Below are positions 9,027 through 18,102 of a DNA stretch of 64,000 nucleotides, in pieces. The translations under genes were made by a program, and so were the position numbers. Each line of letters starts with the position of its first letter. The stretch's first letter is position 1. The notes beneath the pieces were generated by a model. It did not search any database, was not told where the DNA came from, and saw nothing but the letters and a program-made list of their open reading frames with translations. Source of the stretch: Flavobacterium sp. N1736 (lineage in GTDB: Bacteria; Bacteroidota; Bacteroidia; Flavobacteriales; Flavobacteriaceae); NCBI RefSeq assembly GCF_025947065.1, contig NZ_CP109994.1:3162001-3226000 (forward strand). The letters run 5' to 3'.

Positions 9027-10301
9027 ATGAAAACAACCATACAATTATTTTCGGTTTCATTATTGACGTTAATGACTGCCTGCAACGGACAAGTTAAGAA
9101 AGAAGAAAAAGAAGCCTTGGCAAAACAACCCGCCAACATTGTAAAAACTGCTATTGGTGATATTACTTTACCACCGCCATTTGCAACAGAATCTAAAACA
9201 AATAACAGCAAAGTTATAGGCTGGCCAGAAGGAAAAACGCCAGTTGCGCCGCAAGGTTTTACGGTTACGAAATTTGCTGATGGATTCGAAAATCCGCGTT
9301 GGACTTATATTGCACCAAACAATGATATTTTTGTTGTAGAAAGCGGTACAAGAACCAGTAAAAATCAGATTACGGTATTACGTGATAAAGATAAAGACGG
9401 CAAATTTGAAACGCGCGAAGTTTTTATATCCGATTTAAACAAACCTTTTGGAATGCTTGTTCTAAAAGATTTTTTCTACATCGCCAATACAGATGGTTTA
9501 TATAAATATCCATACAAAAACAATCCTTTGAAACTTGAAACTAAAGGTGTTAAAATTCTTGAACTTCCGGCGGGAGGTTATAATAATCACTGGACAAGAA
9601 ATTTACTTGCCAATACTGACGGAACAAAAATCTATGTTTCGGTTGGATCAGGAAGTAATGTTGGTGAAAACGGAATGGACAAAGAAGTGCGTCGAGCAGA
9701 TATCTTAGAAATTAATCCTGACGGAACGGGCGAAAAAATCTACGCATCGGGACTTAGAAACCCGGTTGGTATGGACTGGAATCCTGTAAACAAGGAACTT
9801 TGGACGGCTGTTAATGAACGTGATGAATTGGGCGATGATTTGGTTCCGGATTATATTACAAGTGTAAAAAAAGATGGTTTTTATGGCTGGCCGTATTCTT
9901 ATTATGGCAATATTTTAGATCCAAGAATGAAAGGCCAGCGCAAAGATTTAGCTGCAAAAGCAATTGTACCTGATGTTCCGGTTGGTGCTCACACAGCATC
10001 ATTAGGATTGGCATTTTATAGTAAAGATGCTTTTCCTGCAAAATACAAAAACGGAGCTTTTGTTGGACAGCATGGTTCTTGGAATCGCGCAAAAATTTCT
10101 GGCTATAAAGTAATTTTTGTTCCTTTTGAAAACGGAAAACCTTCCGGAAAACCAGAGGATTTCTTAACCGGTTTTATTTCTGATGAGGCAAAAGCAGAAG
10201 TTTACGGTCGTCCCGTTGCGGTTACCCTTATGAATGACGGATCGCTTTTGGTAAATGATGATAGTGGAAATACAATTTGGAAAGTTACAGCAAATAAATA
10301 A
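9027..10301 (+). CDS. PQQ-dependent sugar/sorbosone dehydrogenase-like lipoprotein
   Basis: The 424-residue product has a lipoprotein signal with Cys19 in LMTAC. A six-bladed beta-propeller follows, with motifs of the soluble glucose/sorbosone dehydrogenase family: PRWTYIAPNNDIFVVES (about 92-108), NNHWTRNLLANTDGTKIYVSVGSGSNVGENGMD (about 188-218), ASGLRNPVGMDWNP (about 241-254) and a late GQHGSWNR (about 349-356). By family knowledge it oxidises a sugar with pyrroloquinoline quinone in the periplasm. No PQQ-synthesis genes are in the window, so the cofactor would be scavenged or made elsewhere. The upstream 185-bp gap is AT-rich. Confidence 0.87.
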   Translation: MKTTIQLFSVSLLTLMTACNGQVKKEEKEALAKQPANIVKTAIGDITLPPPFATESKTNNSKVIGWPEGKTPVAPQGFTVTKFADGFENPRWTYIAPNNDIFVVESGTRTSKNQITVLRDKDKDGKFETREVFISDLNKPFGMLVLKDFFYIANTDGLYKYPYKNNPLKLETKGVKILELPAGGYNNHWTRNLLANTDGTKIYVSVGSGSNVGENGMDKEVRRADILEINPDGTGEKIYASGLRNPVGMDWNPVNKELWTAVNERDELGDDLVPDYITSVKKDGFYGWPYSYYGNILDPRMKGQRKDLAAKAIVPDVPVGAHTASLGLAFYSKDAFPAKYKNGAFVGQHGSWNRAKISGYKVIFVPFENGKPSGKPEDFLTGFISDEAKAEVYGRPVAVTLMNDGSLLVNDDSGNTIWKVTANK

Positions 10302-10342
10302 ATTCTAATATTATCAAAGAATCCTCAATTTAAGCCTTTTCT

Positions 10343-10442
10343 TGTCATTTCGACGGAGGAGAAATCACACTAGAAACTCCACAATCAAAATCGCCAATCT
10401 TTGTCGAATCCCGAGTGTGATTTCTCCTCCGTCGAAATGACA
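10343..10442. repeat. 100-bp palindromic element, CAATCTTTGT-core family (copy 1)
   Basis: The arms 10343-10370 and 10415-10442 are perfectly complementary over 28 bp, beginning TGTCATTTCGACGGAGGAGA. The 44-nt interior contains ATCGCCAATCTTTGTCGA. The interior and arms recur at 49995-50095, and the interior core recurs at 56821-56927. The element ends 48 bp before the TonB-dependent receptor start. Confidence 0.9.
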
Positions 10443-10490
10443 CGATTGTGTTTAAAAGTTACGCCAACCAAATTAATTATAAACCTTCTT

Positions 10491-12581
10491 ATGATCCCAA
10501 AAAAATATTGCTTTTTTGTTTTTACGCTTTTTGTTTCTCTAAACACTTTTGCGCAAGAACAAAAAAGCAAAACTATTGATTCTGTTAAAACAGAAAAACT
10601 CAAAGAAATTGTAATCAGCCCGCTTCATATCAACAATAGTTTATTAGATACGCCGGCTTCCATTGGAATTTTATCCAAAAGTGAACTTCTGCAAAATAAT
10701 TCTACAGATATAACAACGGTAATCAATACAGTTCCGGGTGTATTTATGCAGTCCTCTAATTTTACAACAAGTCGAATTTCGATTCGCGGAATTGGAGCAA
10801 GAACTACTTACGGAACCAATAAAATCAGGGCTTTTTATGGCAGCATTCCGCTAACGTCAGGAAACAGCGAAACGGTAATTGATGATATTGATCTTGAAAA
10901 CCTCAACCAAATTGAAATCATAAAAGGACCACTTTCCAGTATTTACGGAGCAGGTTTGGGCGGTGCAATTTTAATTTCACCTCAACTTTCAAAAACAAAC
11001 GGACAAAGTGCCGGCATAAGTTCTGTTTTTGGCTCTTACGGTTTATTAAAAAATAGTTTAAATTATAGTTTGAACGAAAACGAAGGCAGTTTAAACATTA
11101 GTTATCATAATTTAAAAACCGATGGCTGGCGCGAAAACAGCGCGTATAATCGGGAAGGAATTACACTTGCCGGAGAATTGTTTCGAAAACAAAACAGCAA
11201 ACTGAGCTATTTTACCAATTATACTTATTTAAAAGCCTTTATTCCGAGTTCTATCAATAAAGATGCTTTTGAAAATAATCCACAATCCGGAGCTGCAACA
11301 TGGGTTGCTTCAAAAGGATACAAAGAATATAAATCGACTTTGAGCGGATTGGCTTATGATTTTAAAATCAGTGACAACGTAAACAATTCAACTTCGGTTT
11401 TTATCAATTATAAAGACAGTAACGAGCCCAGACCTTTTGACATTTTGCGTCAATATACTTTTGCAACGGGAGCGAGAACGCAATTTTCGGGCAATTTTAA
11501 AATTAAAGAAACCGGAATAGATTTCATTGCAGGTGTCGAATATTTTACAGACACTTACAGCGGAAATACTTTCGAAAATTTATACCAGCAAAATAACGGT
11601 CAGGGAAGTCTGCAGGGAAATCAACTTACAGAAACAGATCAGAAAAGACATTTCTACAATATATTCTCGCAGCTTAAAGCTTCACTTTCAAAATATTTTG
11701 AAGTTCAGGCAGGAATAAATTACAATAAAACAAGATTTGAACTTACCAATTATACCGAAAATTCAGATCAGGAATATAGTTATGACGGTATCTTTTCGCC
11801 ACAATTATCGTTGCTTTTCAAACCAAATAAAGAACAGACCGTTTACTTTTCTGTAAGTCGCGGATTTTCATTGCCCGCTACAGAAGAAACCTTAACAAGC
11901 GAAGGCACAATTAATACAGATATAAAACCTGAAAACGGTTATAATTTTGAACTTGGCGGAAAATTTTATTTTTTCAACAAAAAACTTTACACTGAAATTT
12001 CTGTATACCGAATGGAAATCAAGGATTTATTGGTTGCAAAAAGAGTTGGAGACGATCAATATGTTGGTGCAAACGCCGGAAAAACATTTCACGAAGGAAT
12101 TGAGATTACCTTAAATCACAATTGGCAAATAAACAGATTTTTTGTTTTGAATTCTTATTTAGGAGCTTCTTTAGGGAAATATGAATTTAAAGAATTTGTT
12201 GACAGTGGAAATGATTATTCAGGAAATAAATTAACGGGCGTTCCTGCTAATAAAGTCAATGTGGGTTTGAGTTTGAATACCCGTTTAGGAATTTACTTTA
12301 ATGCCGATTATCAGTTTGTCGATGCAGTTCCGATGAACGATGCAAATACTGCTTTTTCAGACTCCTATAATATTATCAATCTAAAAACAGGTTATCGATT
12401 TGAAATTCTGCCCAATTTAACTTCTCATTTAGCGGCAGGAATAAACAATGTAACCAATGAAAAATATGCTTCGCTAATTTTACCAAATGCCGTTGCTGTC
12501 GGAAATGCAAGTCCGCGATATTACTATCCCGGTTTACCCGTAAATTATTACGGTACTATTTCATTAAATTACTTATTTTAG
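10491..12581 (+). CDS. TonB-dependent outer-membrane receptor
   Basis: I chose the start at 10491, giving 696 residues, because it begins with a proper signal peptide (MIPKKYCFFVFTLFVSLNTFAQ). The longer reading from 10401 would run through the palindromic element. The plug domain is residues about 40-165, with VINTVPGVFMQSSNF, RISIRGIGAR and IEIIKGPLSSIYGAGLGGAI. The 22-strand barrel follows, and the end FYGTISLNYLF-like (YYGTISLNYLF) carries the terminal aromatic. It lacks the CarboxypepD-like N-terminal domain of SusC, so it resembles siderophore or vitamin receptors. The substrate is not readable, and no Fur box was recognised. Confidence 0.92.
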   Translation: MIPKKYCFFVFTLFVSLNTFAQEQKSKTIDSVKTEKLKEIVISPLHINNSLLDTPASIGILSKSELLQNNSTDITTVINTVPGVFMQSSNFTTSRISIRGIGARTTYGTNKIRAFYGSIPLTSGNSETVIDDIDLENLNQIEIIKGPLSSIYGAGLGGAILISPQLSKTNGQSAGISSVFGSYGLLKNSLNYSLNENEGSLNISYHNLKTDGWRENSAYNREGITLAGELFRKQNSKLSYFTNYTYLKAFIPSSINKDAFENNPQSGAATWVASKGYKEYKSTLSGLAYDFKISDNVNNSTSVFINYKDSNEPRPFDILRQYTFATGARTQFSGNFKIKETGIDFIAGVEYFTDTYSGNTFENLYQQNNGQGSLQGNQLTETDQKRHFYNIFSQLKASLSKYFEVQAGINYNKTRFELTNYTENSDQEYSYDGIFSPQLSLLFKPNKEQTVYFSVSRGFSLPATEETLTSEGTINTDIKPENGYNFELGGKFYFFNKKLYTEISVYRMEIKDLLVAKRVGDDQYVGANAGKTFHEGIEITLNHNWQINRFFVLNSYLGASLGKYEFKEFVDSGNDYSGNKLTGVPANKVNVGLSLNTRLGIYFNADYQFVDAVPMNDANTAFSDSYNIINLKTGYRFEILPNLTSHLAAGINNVTNEKYASLILPNAVAVGNASPRYYYPGLPVNYYGTISLNYLF

Positions 12582-13163
12582 ATGCATTATACCAAACCAA
12601 CCCCAACCAAAATGCTATCTGAATTGCACAAAAAACTTGATTATGTTAATGCCTACAGAGAAAACCGACTAAAAGTTGCGAATGAAATTTTAGAAAATCA
12701 GTATTTATTTAATGATTTGGTTTCGATTTGTTTTTCTCCATCAGACAAAAACAACCATAAAGCCTGCTGGATTCTGGAATTTGTATCGTATGAAGAATTG
12801 ATCTGGCTGCAGCCGCATCTTGATTTTTTCTGTTCTAATTTAAAGCATCTTAAAGATGAAAGTGCCATTCGCCCAATTGCAAAAGTGGTTCAGCTTTTAA
12901 TAAAATCGCATTATAAAAAAAACGAAAACAGCATTTTACTATCCGAAGAAAATCTTCAAAACTGCATTGAAATTTCTTTTGACTGGCTGATAAACGATGT
13001 AAAAGTCGCCACAAAAGCCTATTCTATAAGAACATTATATGTTTTAGGAAATTATTACGACTGGATTCATCCTGAACTTCAAATTATTTTAAACAAAGAT
13101 TTTGGAGATCATTCGGCGGCATATAAAGCTGTTGCAAAGGAAGTTTTGAAGAAAATAGAATAA
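12582..13163 (+). CDS. Conserved alpha-helical protein (HEAT-like), often labelled adenylosuccinate lyase
   Basis: The product is up to 193 residues, all helical, with repeat-like segments: KLDYVNAYRENRLKVANEIL, KACWILEFVSYEELIWLQPHL and KAYSIRTLYVLGNYYDWIHPEL. This fits a HEAT/ARM-like fold. From memory, close homologues in flavobacteria carry the label adenylosuccinate lyase, but no signature or length of that enzyme (about 430-480 residues) is present, so I do not use it. The ATG at 12582 directly abuts the receptor stop codon, suggesting translational coupling; an alternative ATG at 12612 (MLSELHKKL) may be the true start. Function unknown. Confidence 0.7.
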   Translation: MHYTKPTPTKMLSELHKKLDYVNAYRENRLKVANEILENQYLFNDLVSICFSPSDKNNHKACWILEFVSYEELIWLQPHLDFFCSNLKHLKDESAIRPIAKVVQLLIKSHYKKNENSILLSEENLQNCIEISFDWLINDVKVATKAYSIRTLYVLGNYYDWIHPELQIILNKDFGDHSAAYKAVAKEVLKKIE

Positions 13164-13230
13164 AAAAAAATAATCTCATTGCATACATCATGAAATTCAT
13201 GAAATTCGTGGCAAAAAAAAGATTAAAAAG

Positions 13231-13238
13231 TATCTTTG
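13231..13238 (+). promoter_or_regulatory. Putative -7 element of purK
   Basis: TATCTTTG is a perfect TAnnTTTG match 16 bp before the purK ATG. A near-match -33 box (TTCG, 13205-13208) lies 22 bp upstream. Confidence 0.45.
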
Positions 13239-13254
13239 CAAAAACACAACTACA

Positions 13255-14409
13255 ATGAATTATTTTTCTTCTGATTTTAAATTAGGAATATTAGGTGGCG
13301 GACAATTAGGCAAAATGCTGTTGTCTGACACTCGAAAATTTGACATACAAACTTATGTTTTAGATCCAAGCGACGAAGCGCCAAGTAAAATTGCCTGCAA
13401 CAAATTCTTTAAAGGCGATTTGATGGATTATGAAACGGTTTACAATTTTGGAAAACAAGTCGACGTTTTAACTTTTGAAATTGAACTTGTAAATCTTGAT
13501 GCTTTAACGCAATTAGAAAACGAAGGCGTAAAAGTATATCCGTCTCCAAAAACATTAAAAGGAATTCAGAATAAAGGAATTCAAAAAGCTTTTTATACCG
13601 AAAGTAATATTCCAACCGCAGCTTATTTGCGATTTGATTCTCCGGAACATTTGCAGAAATCAGTTGGAAATAACGAAATAACAATTCCGTTTGTATGGAA
13701 ATGTACCGAGTTTGGTTACGATGGAAATGGCGTAAAGGTAATTCGTCAGATTTCTGATATGGATGATTTACCAAATGTAGAATGTATTGCTGAAACTATG
13801 GTTCCATTCAAAAATGAATTGGCTGTTATTGTAGTAAGAAATCCATCGGGAGAAATTAAAACATATCCCGTTGTCGAAATGGAATTTCATCCCGAAGCAA
13901 ATCAGGTAGAATACGTAATTTGTCCGGCAAGAATCGACGAAAAAGTTGCCGAAAAAGCCAGAGCAATTGCTTTGAATGTTTCCGAAAAATTCAATCACGT
14001 CGGGCTTTTAGCAGTTGAAATGTTTCAAACCAACGAAGATGAAATCCTGGTAAACGAAGTTGCTCCCCGCCCGCACAATTCGGGTCATTATTCTATCGAA
14101 GCAAGTTATACATCACAATTCGAAAATCATTTACGCGCTATTTTAGATCTTCCGTTAGGAAATACAGACAGTAAAGTTGCCGGAGTTATGGTAAATTTAG
14201 TGGGTGCCGAAGGTTTCTCCGGAGATGTAGTTTACGAAAATATCGAAACTATTTTAGGCTGGGATGGCGTTACGCCGCATATTTACGGTAAAAAACAAAC
14301 AAGACCTTTCAGAAAAATGGGTCACGTTACAATCGTAAATGAAGATATGAACGAAGCAAGACGAATTGCAGAACAAGTTAAGAATACAATTAAGGTAATT
14401 TCGGAATAA
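13255..14409 (+). CDS. purK: N5-carboxyaminoimidazole ribonucleotide synthase
   Basis: The 384-residue ATP-grasp enzyme converts AIR, ATP and bicarbonate to N5-CAIR in de novo purine synthesis. The N-terminal nucleotide-fold motif LGILGGGQLGKML is near residues 10-22. The central ATP-grasp has VWKCTEFGYDGNGVKVI (about 146-162), and the catalytic segment NEVAPRPHNSGHYSIEA (about 266-282) is characteristic of PurK. It is followed by purE on the same strand, the usual pair for the two-step CAIR route. A hairpin lies between the two genes. Confidence 0.97.
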   Translation: MNYFSSDFKLGILGGGQLGKMLLSDTRKFDIQTYVLDPSDEAPSKIACNKFFKGDLMDYETVYNFGKQVDVLTFEIELVNLDALTQLENEGVKVYPSPKTLKGIQNKGIQKAFYTESNIPTAAYLRFDSPEHLQKSVGNNEITIPFVWKCTEFGYDGNGVKVIRQISDMDDLPNVECIAETMVPFKNELAVIVVRNPSGEIKTYPVVEMEFHPEANQVEYVICPARIDEKVAEKARAIALNVSEKFNHVGLLAVEMFQTNEDEILVNEVAPRPHNSGHYSIEASYTSQFENHLRAILDLPLGNTDSKVAGVMVNLVGAEGFSGDVVYENIETILGWDGVTPHIYGKKQTRPFRKMGHVTIVNEDMNEARRIAEQVKNTIKVISE

Positions 14410-14418
14410 TTAAAAAAT

Positions 14419-14486
14419 TTAAAGATTGAATGATTTAAAGATCATCATAGTCATCTTTAAATCATTCAATCATTTAATCTTTAAAT
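14419..14486. repeat. Inverted repeat between purK and purE
   Basis: GATTGAATGATTTAAAGAT (14424-14442) pairs perfectly with 14453-14471 around a 10-nt loop; flanking TTAAA words extend it imperfectly. It could attenuate or process the purK-purE transcript. Confidence 0.65.
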
Positions 14487-14497
14487 AATAATAAAAA

Positions 14498-14980
14498 ATG
14501 AGCAAAGTAGCCATTATAATGGGAAGCATCTCCGACATGCCAGTCATGCAGGATGCTATCGATATATTAAAACAATTTAATATTGAAGTTGAAGTAGATA
14601 TTGTTTCGGCACACAGAACGCCGGAAAAATTATTCGATTTCAGTAAAAATGCACACACTCGCGGAATTTTGGTAATTATTGCCGGAGCCGGAGGTGCAGC
14701 ACATTTACCTGGAATGGTCGCTTCAATGTCGCCGCTTCCTGTAATTGGAGTTCCTGTAAAATCAAGCAATTCTATCGATGGCTGGGATTCGGTTTTATCG
14801 ATTCTGCAAATGCCGGGCGGAGTTCCTGTTGCAACTGTAGCTTTAAACGGAGCAAAAAATGCCGGTATTTTAGCAGCCCAAATCATTGGAAGTCATGATA
14901 AAAAAGTCCTTGATACAATTATTGCATACAAAGAAGAACTAAAAGCAGCAGTTAATAAAGCAGCCGAAGGCTTGAAATAG
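14498..14980 (+). CDS. purE: N5-CAIR mutase (PurE class I)
   Basis: The 160-residue enzyme isomerises N5-CAIR to CAIR. The substrate-phosphate segment MGSISDMPVM is at residues 8-17, the catalytic-histidine segment VSAHRTPEKLFDF is near 37-49, and AGAGGAAHLPGM is near 67-78. The length matches class I PurE (about 160-170). It lies 88 bp after purK. Its TAG stop codon is inside the left arm of the palindrome that follows, so the transcript ends in a strong hairpin immediately after translation stops. Confidence 0.97.
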   Translation: MSKVAIIMGSISDMPVMQDAIDILKQFNIEVEVDIVSAHRTPEKLFDFSKNAHTRGILVIIAGAGGAAHLPGMVASMSPLPVIGVPVKSSNSIDGWDSVLSILQMPGGVPVATVALNGAKNAGILAAQIIGSHDKKVLDTIIAYKEELKAAVNKAAEGLK

Positions 14981-15038
14981 TTTTCAGTTTTTCAGTCGCA
15001 GTTTATACTGAAAACTGCGACTGAAAAACTGAAAACTA
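14978..15038. terminator. 27-bp perfect hairpin, bidirectional terminator (CAGTCGCAGT family)
   Basis: The arms 14978-15004 and 15012-15038 are exact complements (core TTTTTCAGTCGCAGTTT) with a 7-nt loop. The palindrome fills the whole gap between the convergent purE and the following minus-strand gene and includes the purE stop codon. Confidence 0.8.
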
Positions 15039-15041
15039 AAA

Positions 15042-15710
15042 TTACACTTCCTCTTCAATATCCTCAAGAACAGACTCAAATTCATATTCTGTTATATCTT
15101 CTTTATTTATCCAGTTTTCTGAAGTTACCAAGATATAATTTACATCATCTTCTGTTTTCAACTCCCAAATAATGTCTTTGGCTTCCGGAAACGGAATATT
15201 TTGAGACATCTGATTTTCAAACAATCTTTTAATAAGATTTCTGTCTGACAAACCATTATTCAATAATTTCAGCACATTTTCGGCAGTTAACTTTTGAACT
15301 CCACCATCGGCTGGTTCCATTGAAAAATAAACAACAGAAGCTTTTGCATTTGGAAATTTTCCGTTGTAGGCTTTAAAAAGCAATTGATTGGTATGAAACA
15401 AAGTACCTTGCATATCTATTTCCGGATATTCCTCGCAAACCTTATCAATTAACATATTGTGCGATATTTGCTCAATTTGTCCGTCGCTTAATCTATCAGG
15501 AAATTTGTATTTCAAGACGATTTCAGCAGCTTCATTAGGTTCGTAATCAGAAATTGCCATTTCTAATAATTCCGGCAAACTCGCTTTCTCTGCTGTTGCA
15601 CCATCGGGATAATTGAATTTTTCTAATAATTGAATTAAATCTCCATCTGACCAATATCCTTCTACTTCATTAACCGTATCGATATTCTTTATTGCAATTT
15701 GATAATTCAT
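15042..15710 (-). CDS. Hypothetical acidic cytoplasmic protein
   Basis: I prefer the start at 15710 (MNYQIAIKNIDTVNE), giving 222 residues; an ATG at 15737 would add nine residues (MLIIIKIKN). There is no signal peptide or membrane segment. The protein is acidic, with predicted alpha/beta content and a charged tail (EYEFESVLEDIEEEV). I do not recognise the family. It stands alone between the purE terminator and the upstream region of the M3 peptidase gene, and nothing in the context suggests a role. Confidence 0.6.
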   Translation of the reverse strand: MNYQIAIKNIDTVNEVEGYWSDGDLIQLLEKFNYPDGATAEKASLPELLEMAISDYEPNEAAEIVLKYKFPDRLSDGQIEQISHNMLIDKVCEEYPEIDMQGTLFHTNQLLFKAYNGKFPNAKASVVYFSMEPADGGVQKLTAENVLKLLNNGLSDRNLIKRLFENQMSQNIPFPEAKDIIWELKTEDDVNYILVTSENWINKEDITEYEFESVLEDIEEEV

Positions 15711-15879
15711 GTTTTTTATTTTAATTATGATTAGCATTTTATACCTCTAATCCTATTTTTTACAATTTAAGCTTTTAAAACCACCTTCAGCAATAAATAA
15801 CATATCTATAACACAATATACTTTATGCTTTTATAACGAGAATCAATCTTGTTTAAGTCGCTGGATTTTTATAAATTGC

Positions 15880-15887
15880 TATCTTTG
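15880..15887 (+). promoter_or_regulatory. Putative -7 element of the M3 peptidase gene
   Basis: TATCTTTG matches TAnnTTTG, leaving a leader of about 40 nt before the ATG at 15934. No clear -33 box is seen. Confidence 0.4.
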
Positions 15888-15933
15888 GAATTCAAAAATT
15901 TCGACTTCAATTAATAAAACAATTACATACATA

Positions 15934-17961
15934 ATGAACGTTTTACTTTCAAAATTTATTACAAAACATAATACTGCTCCTTTTTCACAAATTAAAATAG
16001 AAGACTATTTCCCGGCTTTTCAGGAAGGAATTACTTTGGCTAAAGCCGAAATTGATGCTATCGTAAACAATCCTGAAACTCCAACTTTTGAAAATACTGT
16101 TGTGGCAATGGATTATGCAGGAGATATTTTAGACCGTCTTTCAAGTGTTTTCTTCAATTTGAATTCGGCAGAAACAAATGACGAAATGCAAAAAATCGCT
16201 CAGGAAGTTTCGCCTTTATTATCTGAATTTGGAAATGACATTACACTAAACGCTGCATTATTTGCTAAAATAAAAACGGTTTATGAGCAAAAAGAAAATC
16301 TGAATTTAACTCCGGAGCAAACAACGCTTTTAGATAAAAAGTATAAAAGCTTTTCGAGAAACGGAGCGAATCTACCCGAAGATAAAAAAGATAAACTTAG
16401 AGAGATCGACAAAGAATTATCGAAACTGAGTTTACAATTTGGCGAAAATGTTTTGGCAGAAACCAATGCTTTTGAATTGCATTTAACAGATTACAACCAT
16501 TTAGCCGGATTACCGGAAGGAACTATTGAAGCTGCAAGATTATTGGCAAAAAGTCAGGAAAAAGAAGGCTGGATTTTCACTTTAGATCATCCAAGTTATG
16601 TTCCGTTTTTAACTTATGCGGATAATCGTGAATTGCGCAAAAAAATGGCGATTGCTTTTGGAGCAAGATCTTTTCAGAATAACGAATTTGACAATCAGGA
16701 AAATGTTTTGAAAATTGCCAAATTACGTTTTGAAAGAGCGAATTTGTTAGGATATAAAACACACGCACATTTTGTTCTGGAAGAAAGAATGGCGCAAAGT
16801 CCGGAGAAAGTTTTTACATTTCTGAATGATTTATTAGCAAAAGCAAAACCTGCGGCTCAAAAAGAATTTGCTGAATTAACAGCTTTCGCCAAAGAACTGG
16901 ACGGAATCGAACAATTAGAAAAATGGGACGGCGCTTATTATTCTGAAAAATTAAAACAACAGCTTTTTAATTTAGATGATGAAAAACTGAAACCTTATTT
17001 TCAATTAGAAAAAGTATTAAACGGTGCTTTTACGGTTGCCAAAAAGTTATACGGATTAACGTTTACCGAAGTTTTTGACATCGATAAATACCACCAAGAA
17101 GTAACTACATACGAAGTAACAGATACTGATGGTAATTTAGTTTCGATTTTCTATGCGGATTTCTTCCCAAGAAAAGGAAAACGAAATGGTGCCTGGATGA
17201 CTTCATTTAAATCGCAATATAGAAAAGACGGCTTAAACGAAAGACCTCATATTTCGAATGTATGTAATTTTACAAAACCAACAGAAACGAAACCTTCTTT
17301 ATTGACTTTTAATGAGGTTACGACTTTATTCCACGAATTTGGTCACGGTCTACACGGAATGTTGGCAAACACAACATATCCAAGTTTATCAGGAACTTCT
17401 GTTTATTGGGATTTTGTAGAATTACCAAGTCAGATTATGGAAAACTGGTGTTACGAACCGGAAGCTTTGGCTTTGTTTGCGAATCATTACGAAACGGGAG
17501 AAATTATCCCGATTGAATATGTGCAAAAAATCAAAGAAAGTGCAAGTTTTCAGGAAGGTCTGGCAACTTTACGACAATTAAGTTTTGGACTTTTAGATAT
17601 GGCGTGGCATGGACAAGATCCAACTTCTATTACTGATCTGAAAACTTTCGAAACAGAACAATTTGCCAACACACAATTATATCCTGATGTAAAAGAAAAT
17701 GCAATGAGTACGGCTTTTTCGCATATTTTTCAAGGTGGGTATTCTTCCGGATATTACAGTTACAAATGGGCTGAAGTTCTGGACGCTGATGCTTTTGAAT
17801 ATTTTCAGGAAAACGGTATTTTCAATCATGAAGTTGCAACAAAATTTAAAGATAATGTACTTTCAAAAGGAGGAACAGAACATCCGATGATTCTATACAA
17901 GCGTTTTAGAGGTCAGGAACCAAAACCGGAAGCTTTATTGAAAAGAGCGGGACTTTTATAG
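15934..17961 (+). CDS. M3 family metallopeptidase (peptidyl-dipeptidase Dcp / oligopeptidase A type)
   Basis: The 675-residue cytoplasmic zinc peptidase has no signal peptide. The zinc site HEFGHGLHG begins at residue 467 and the downstream glutamate ligand lies in the segment FVELPSQIMENW about 25 residues later. SGYYSYKWAEVLDADAFEYF near residues 609-628 is the usual C-terminal substrate-side motif. Length agrees with Dcp/OpdA (about 680). By family knowledge it cleaves short peptides in the cytosol and would finish the digestion begun by exported enzymes such as the S46 peptidase. It is monocistronic with a terminator. Confidence 0.95.
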   Translation: MNVLLSKFITKHNTAPFSQIKIEDYFPAFQEGITLAKAEIDAIVNNPETPTFENTVVAMDYAGDILDRLSSVFFNLNSAETNDEMQKIAQEVSPLLSEFGNDITLNAALFAKIKTVYEQKENLNLTPEQTTLLDKKYKSFSRNGANLPEDKKDKLREIDKELSKLSLQFGENVLAETNAFELHLTDYNHLAGLPEGTIEAARLLAKSQEKEGWIFTLDHPSYVPFLTYADNRELRKKMAIAFGARSFQNNEFDNQENVLKIAKLRFERANLLGYKTHAHFVLEERMAQSPEKVFTFLNDLLAKAKPAAQKEFAELTAFAKELDGIEQLEKWDGAYYSEKLKQQLFNLDDEKLKPYFQLEKVLNGAFTVAKKLYGLTFTEVFDIDKYHQEVTTYEVTDTDGNLVSIFYADFFPRKGKRNGAWMTSFKSQYRKDGLNERPHISNVCNFTKPTETKPSLLTFNEVTTLFHEFGHGLHGMLANTTYPSLSGTSVYWDFVELPSQIMENWCYEPEALALFANHYETGEIIPIEYVQKIKESASFQEGLATLRQLSFGLLDMAWHGQDPTSITDLKTFETEQFANTQLYPDVKENAMSTAFSHIFQGGYSSGYYSYKWAEVLDADAFEYFQENGIFNHEVATKFKDNVLSKGGTEHPMILYKRFRGQEPKPEALLKRAGLL

Positions 17962-17997
17962 ATCTTTAGATTAATTAGACTTCTTAGATTGTTAGAT

Positions 17998-18034
17998 TAA
18001 AAACCGAAGTAGAAATGCTTCGGTTTTTTAATTT
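17998..18034 (+). terminator. Terminator of the M3 peptidase gene
   Basis: AAAAACCGAAG pairs with CTTCGGTTTTTT around AGAAATG-type loop sequence and is followed by a T-rich stretch. Confidence 0.8.
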
Positions 18035-18102
18035 GATTTTGACTGTAAACAAATGTTATTTATCTTCACCGTTTTTTAAATATTAATCTTACAAAAATCA
18101 TT

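Noticed and set aside
10401..10490. Longer N-terminus of the TonB-dependent receptor
   Set aside because: The extra 30 codons run through the right arm of a palindromic element and would hide the signal peptide that begins at 10491.
12582..13163. Adenylosuccinate lyase
   Set aside because: From memory this label is used for similar short proteins, but 193 residues without any fumarase-superfamily signature cannot be that enzyme. Described as a helical-repeat protein instead.
14470..14886. 138-codon minus-strand ORF antisense to purE
   Set aside because: It lies entirely opposite purE, whose motifs are complete; no family pattern and no promoter were seen for the antisense reading.
15711..15737. 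Nine-residue N-terminal extension of the hypothetical protein at 15042-15710
   Set aside because: MLIIIKIKN has no match to a signal or a domain start, and the internal ATG gives a normal cytoplasmic beginning; not certain.
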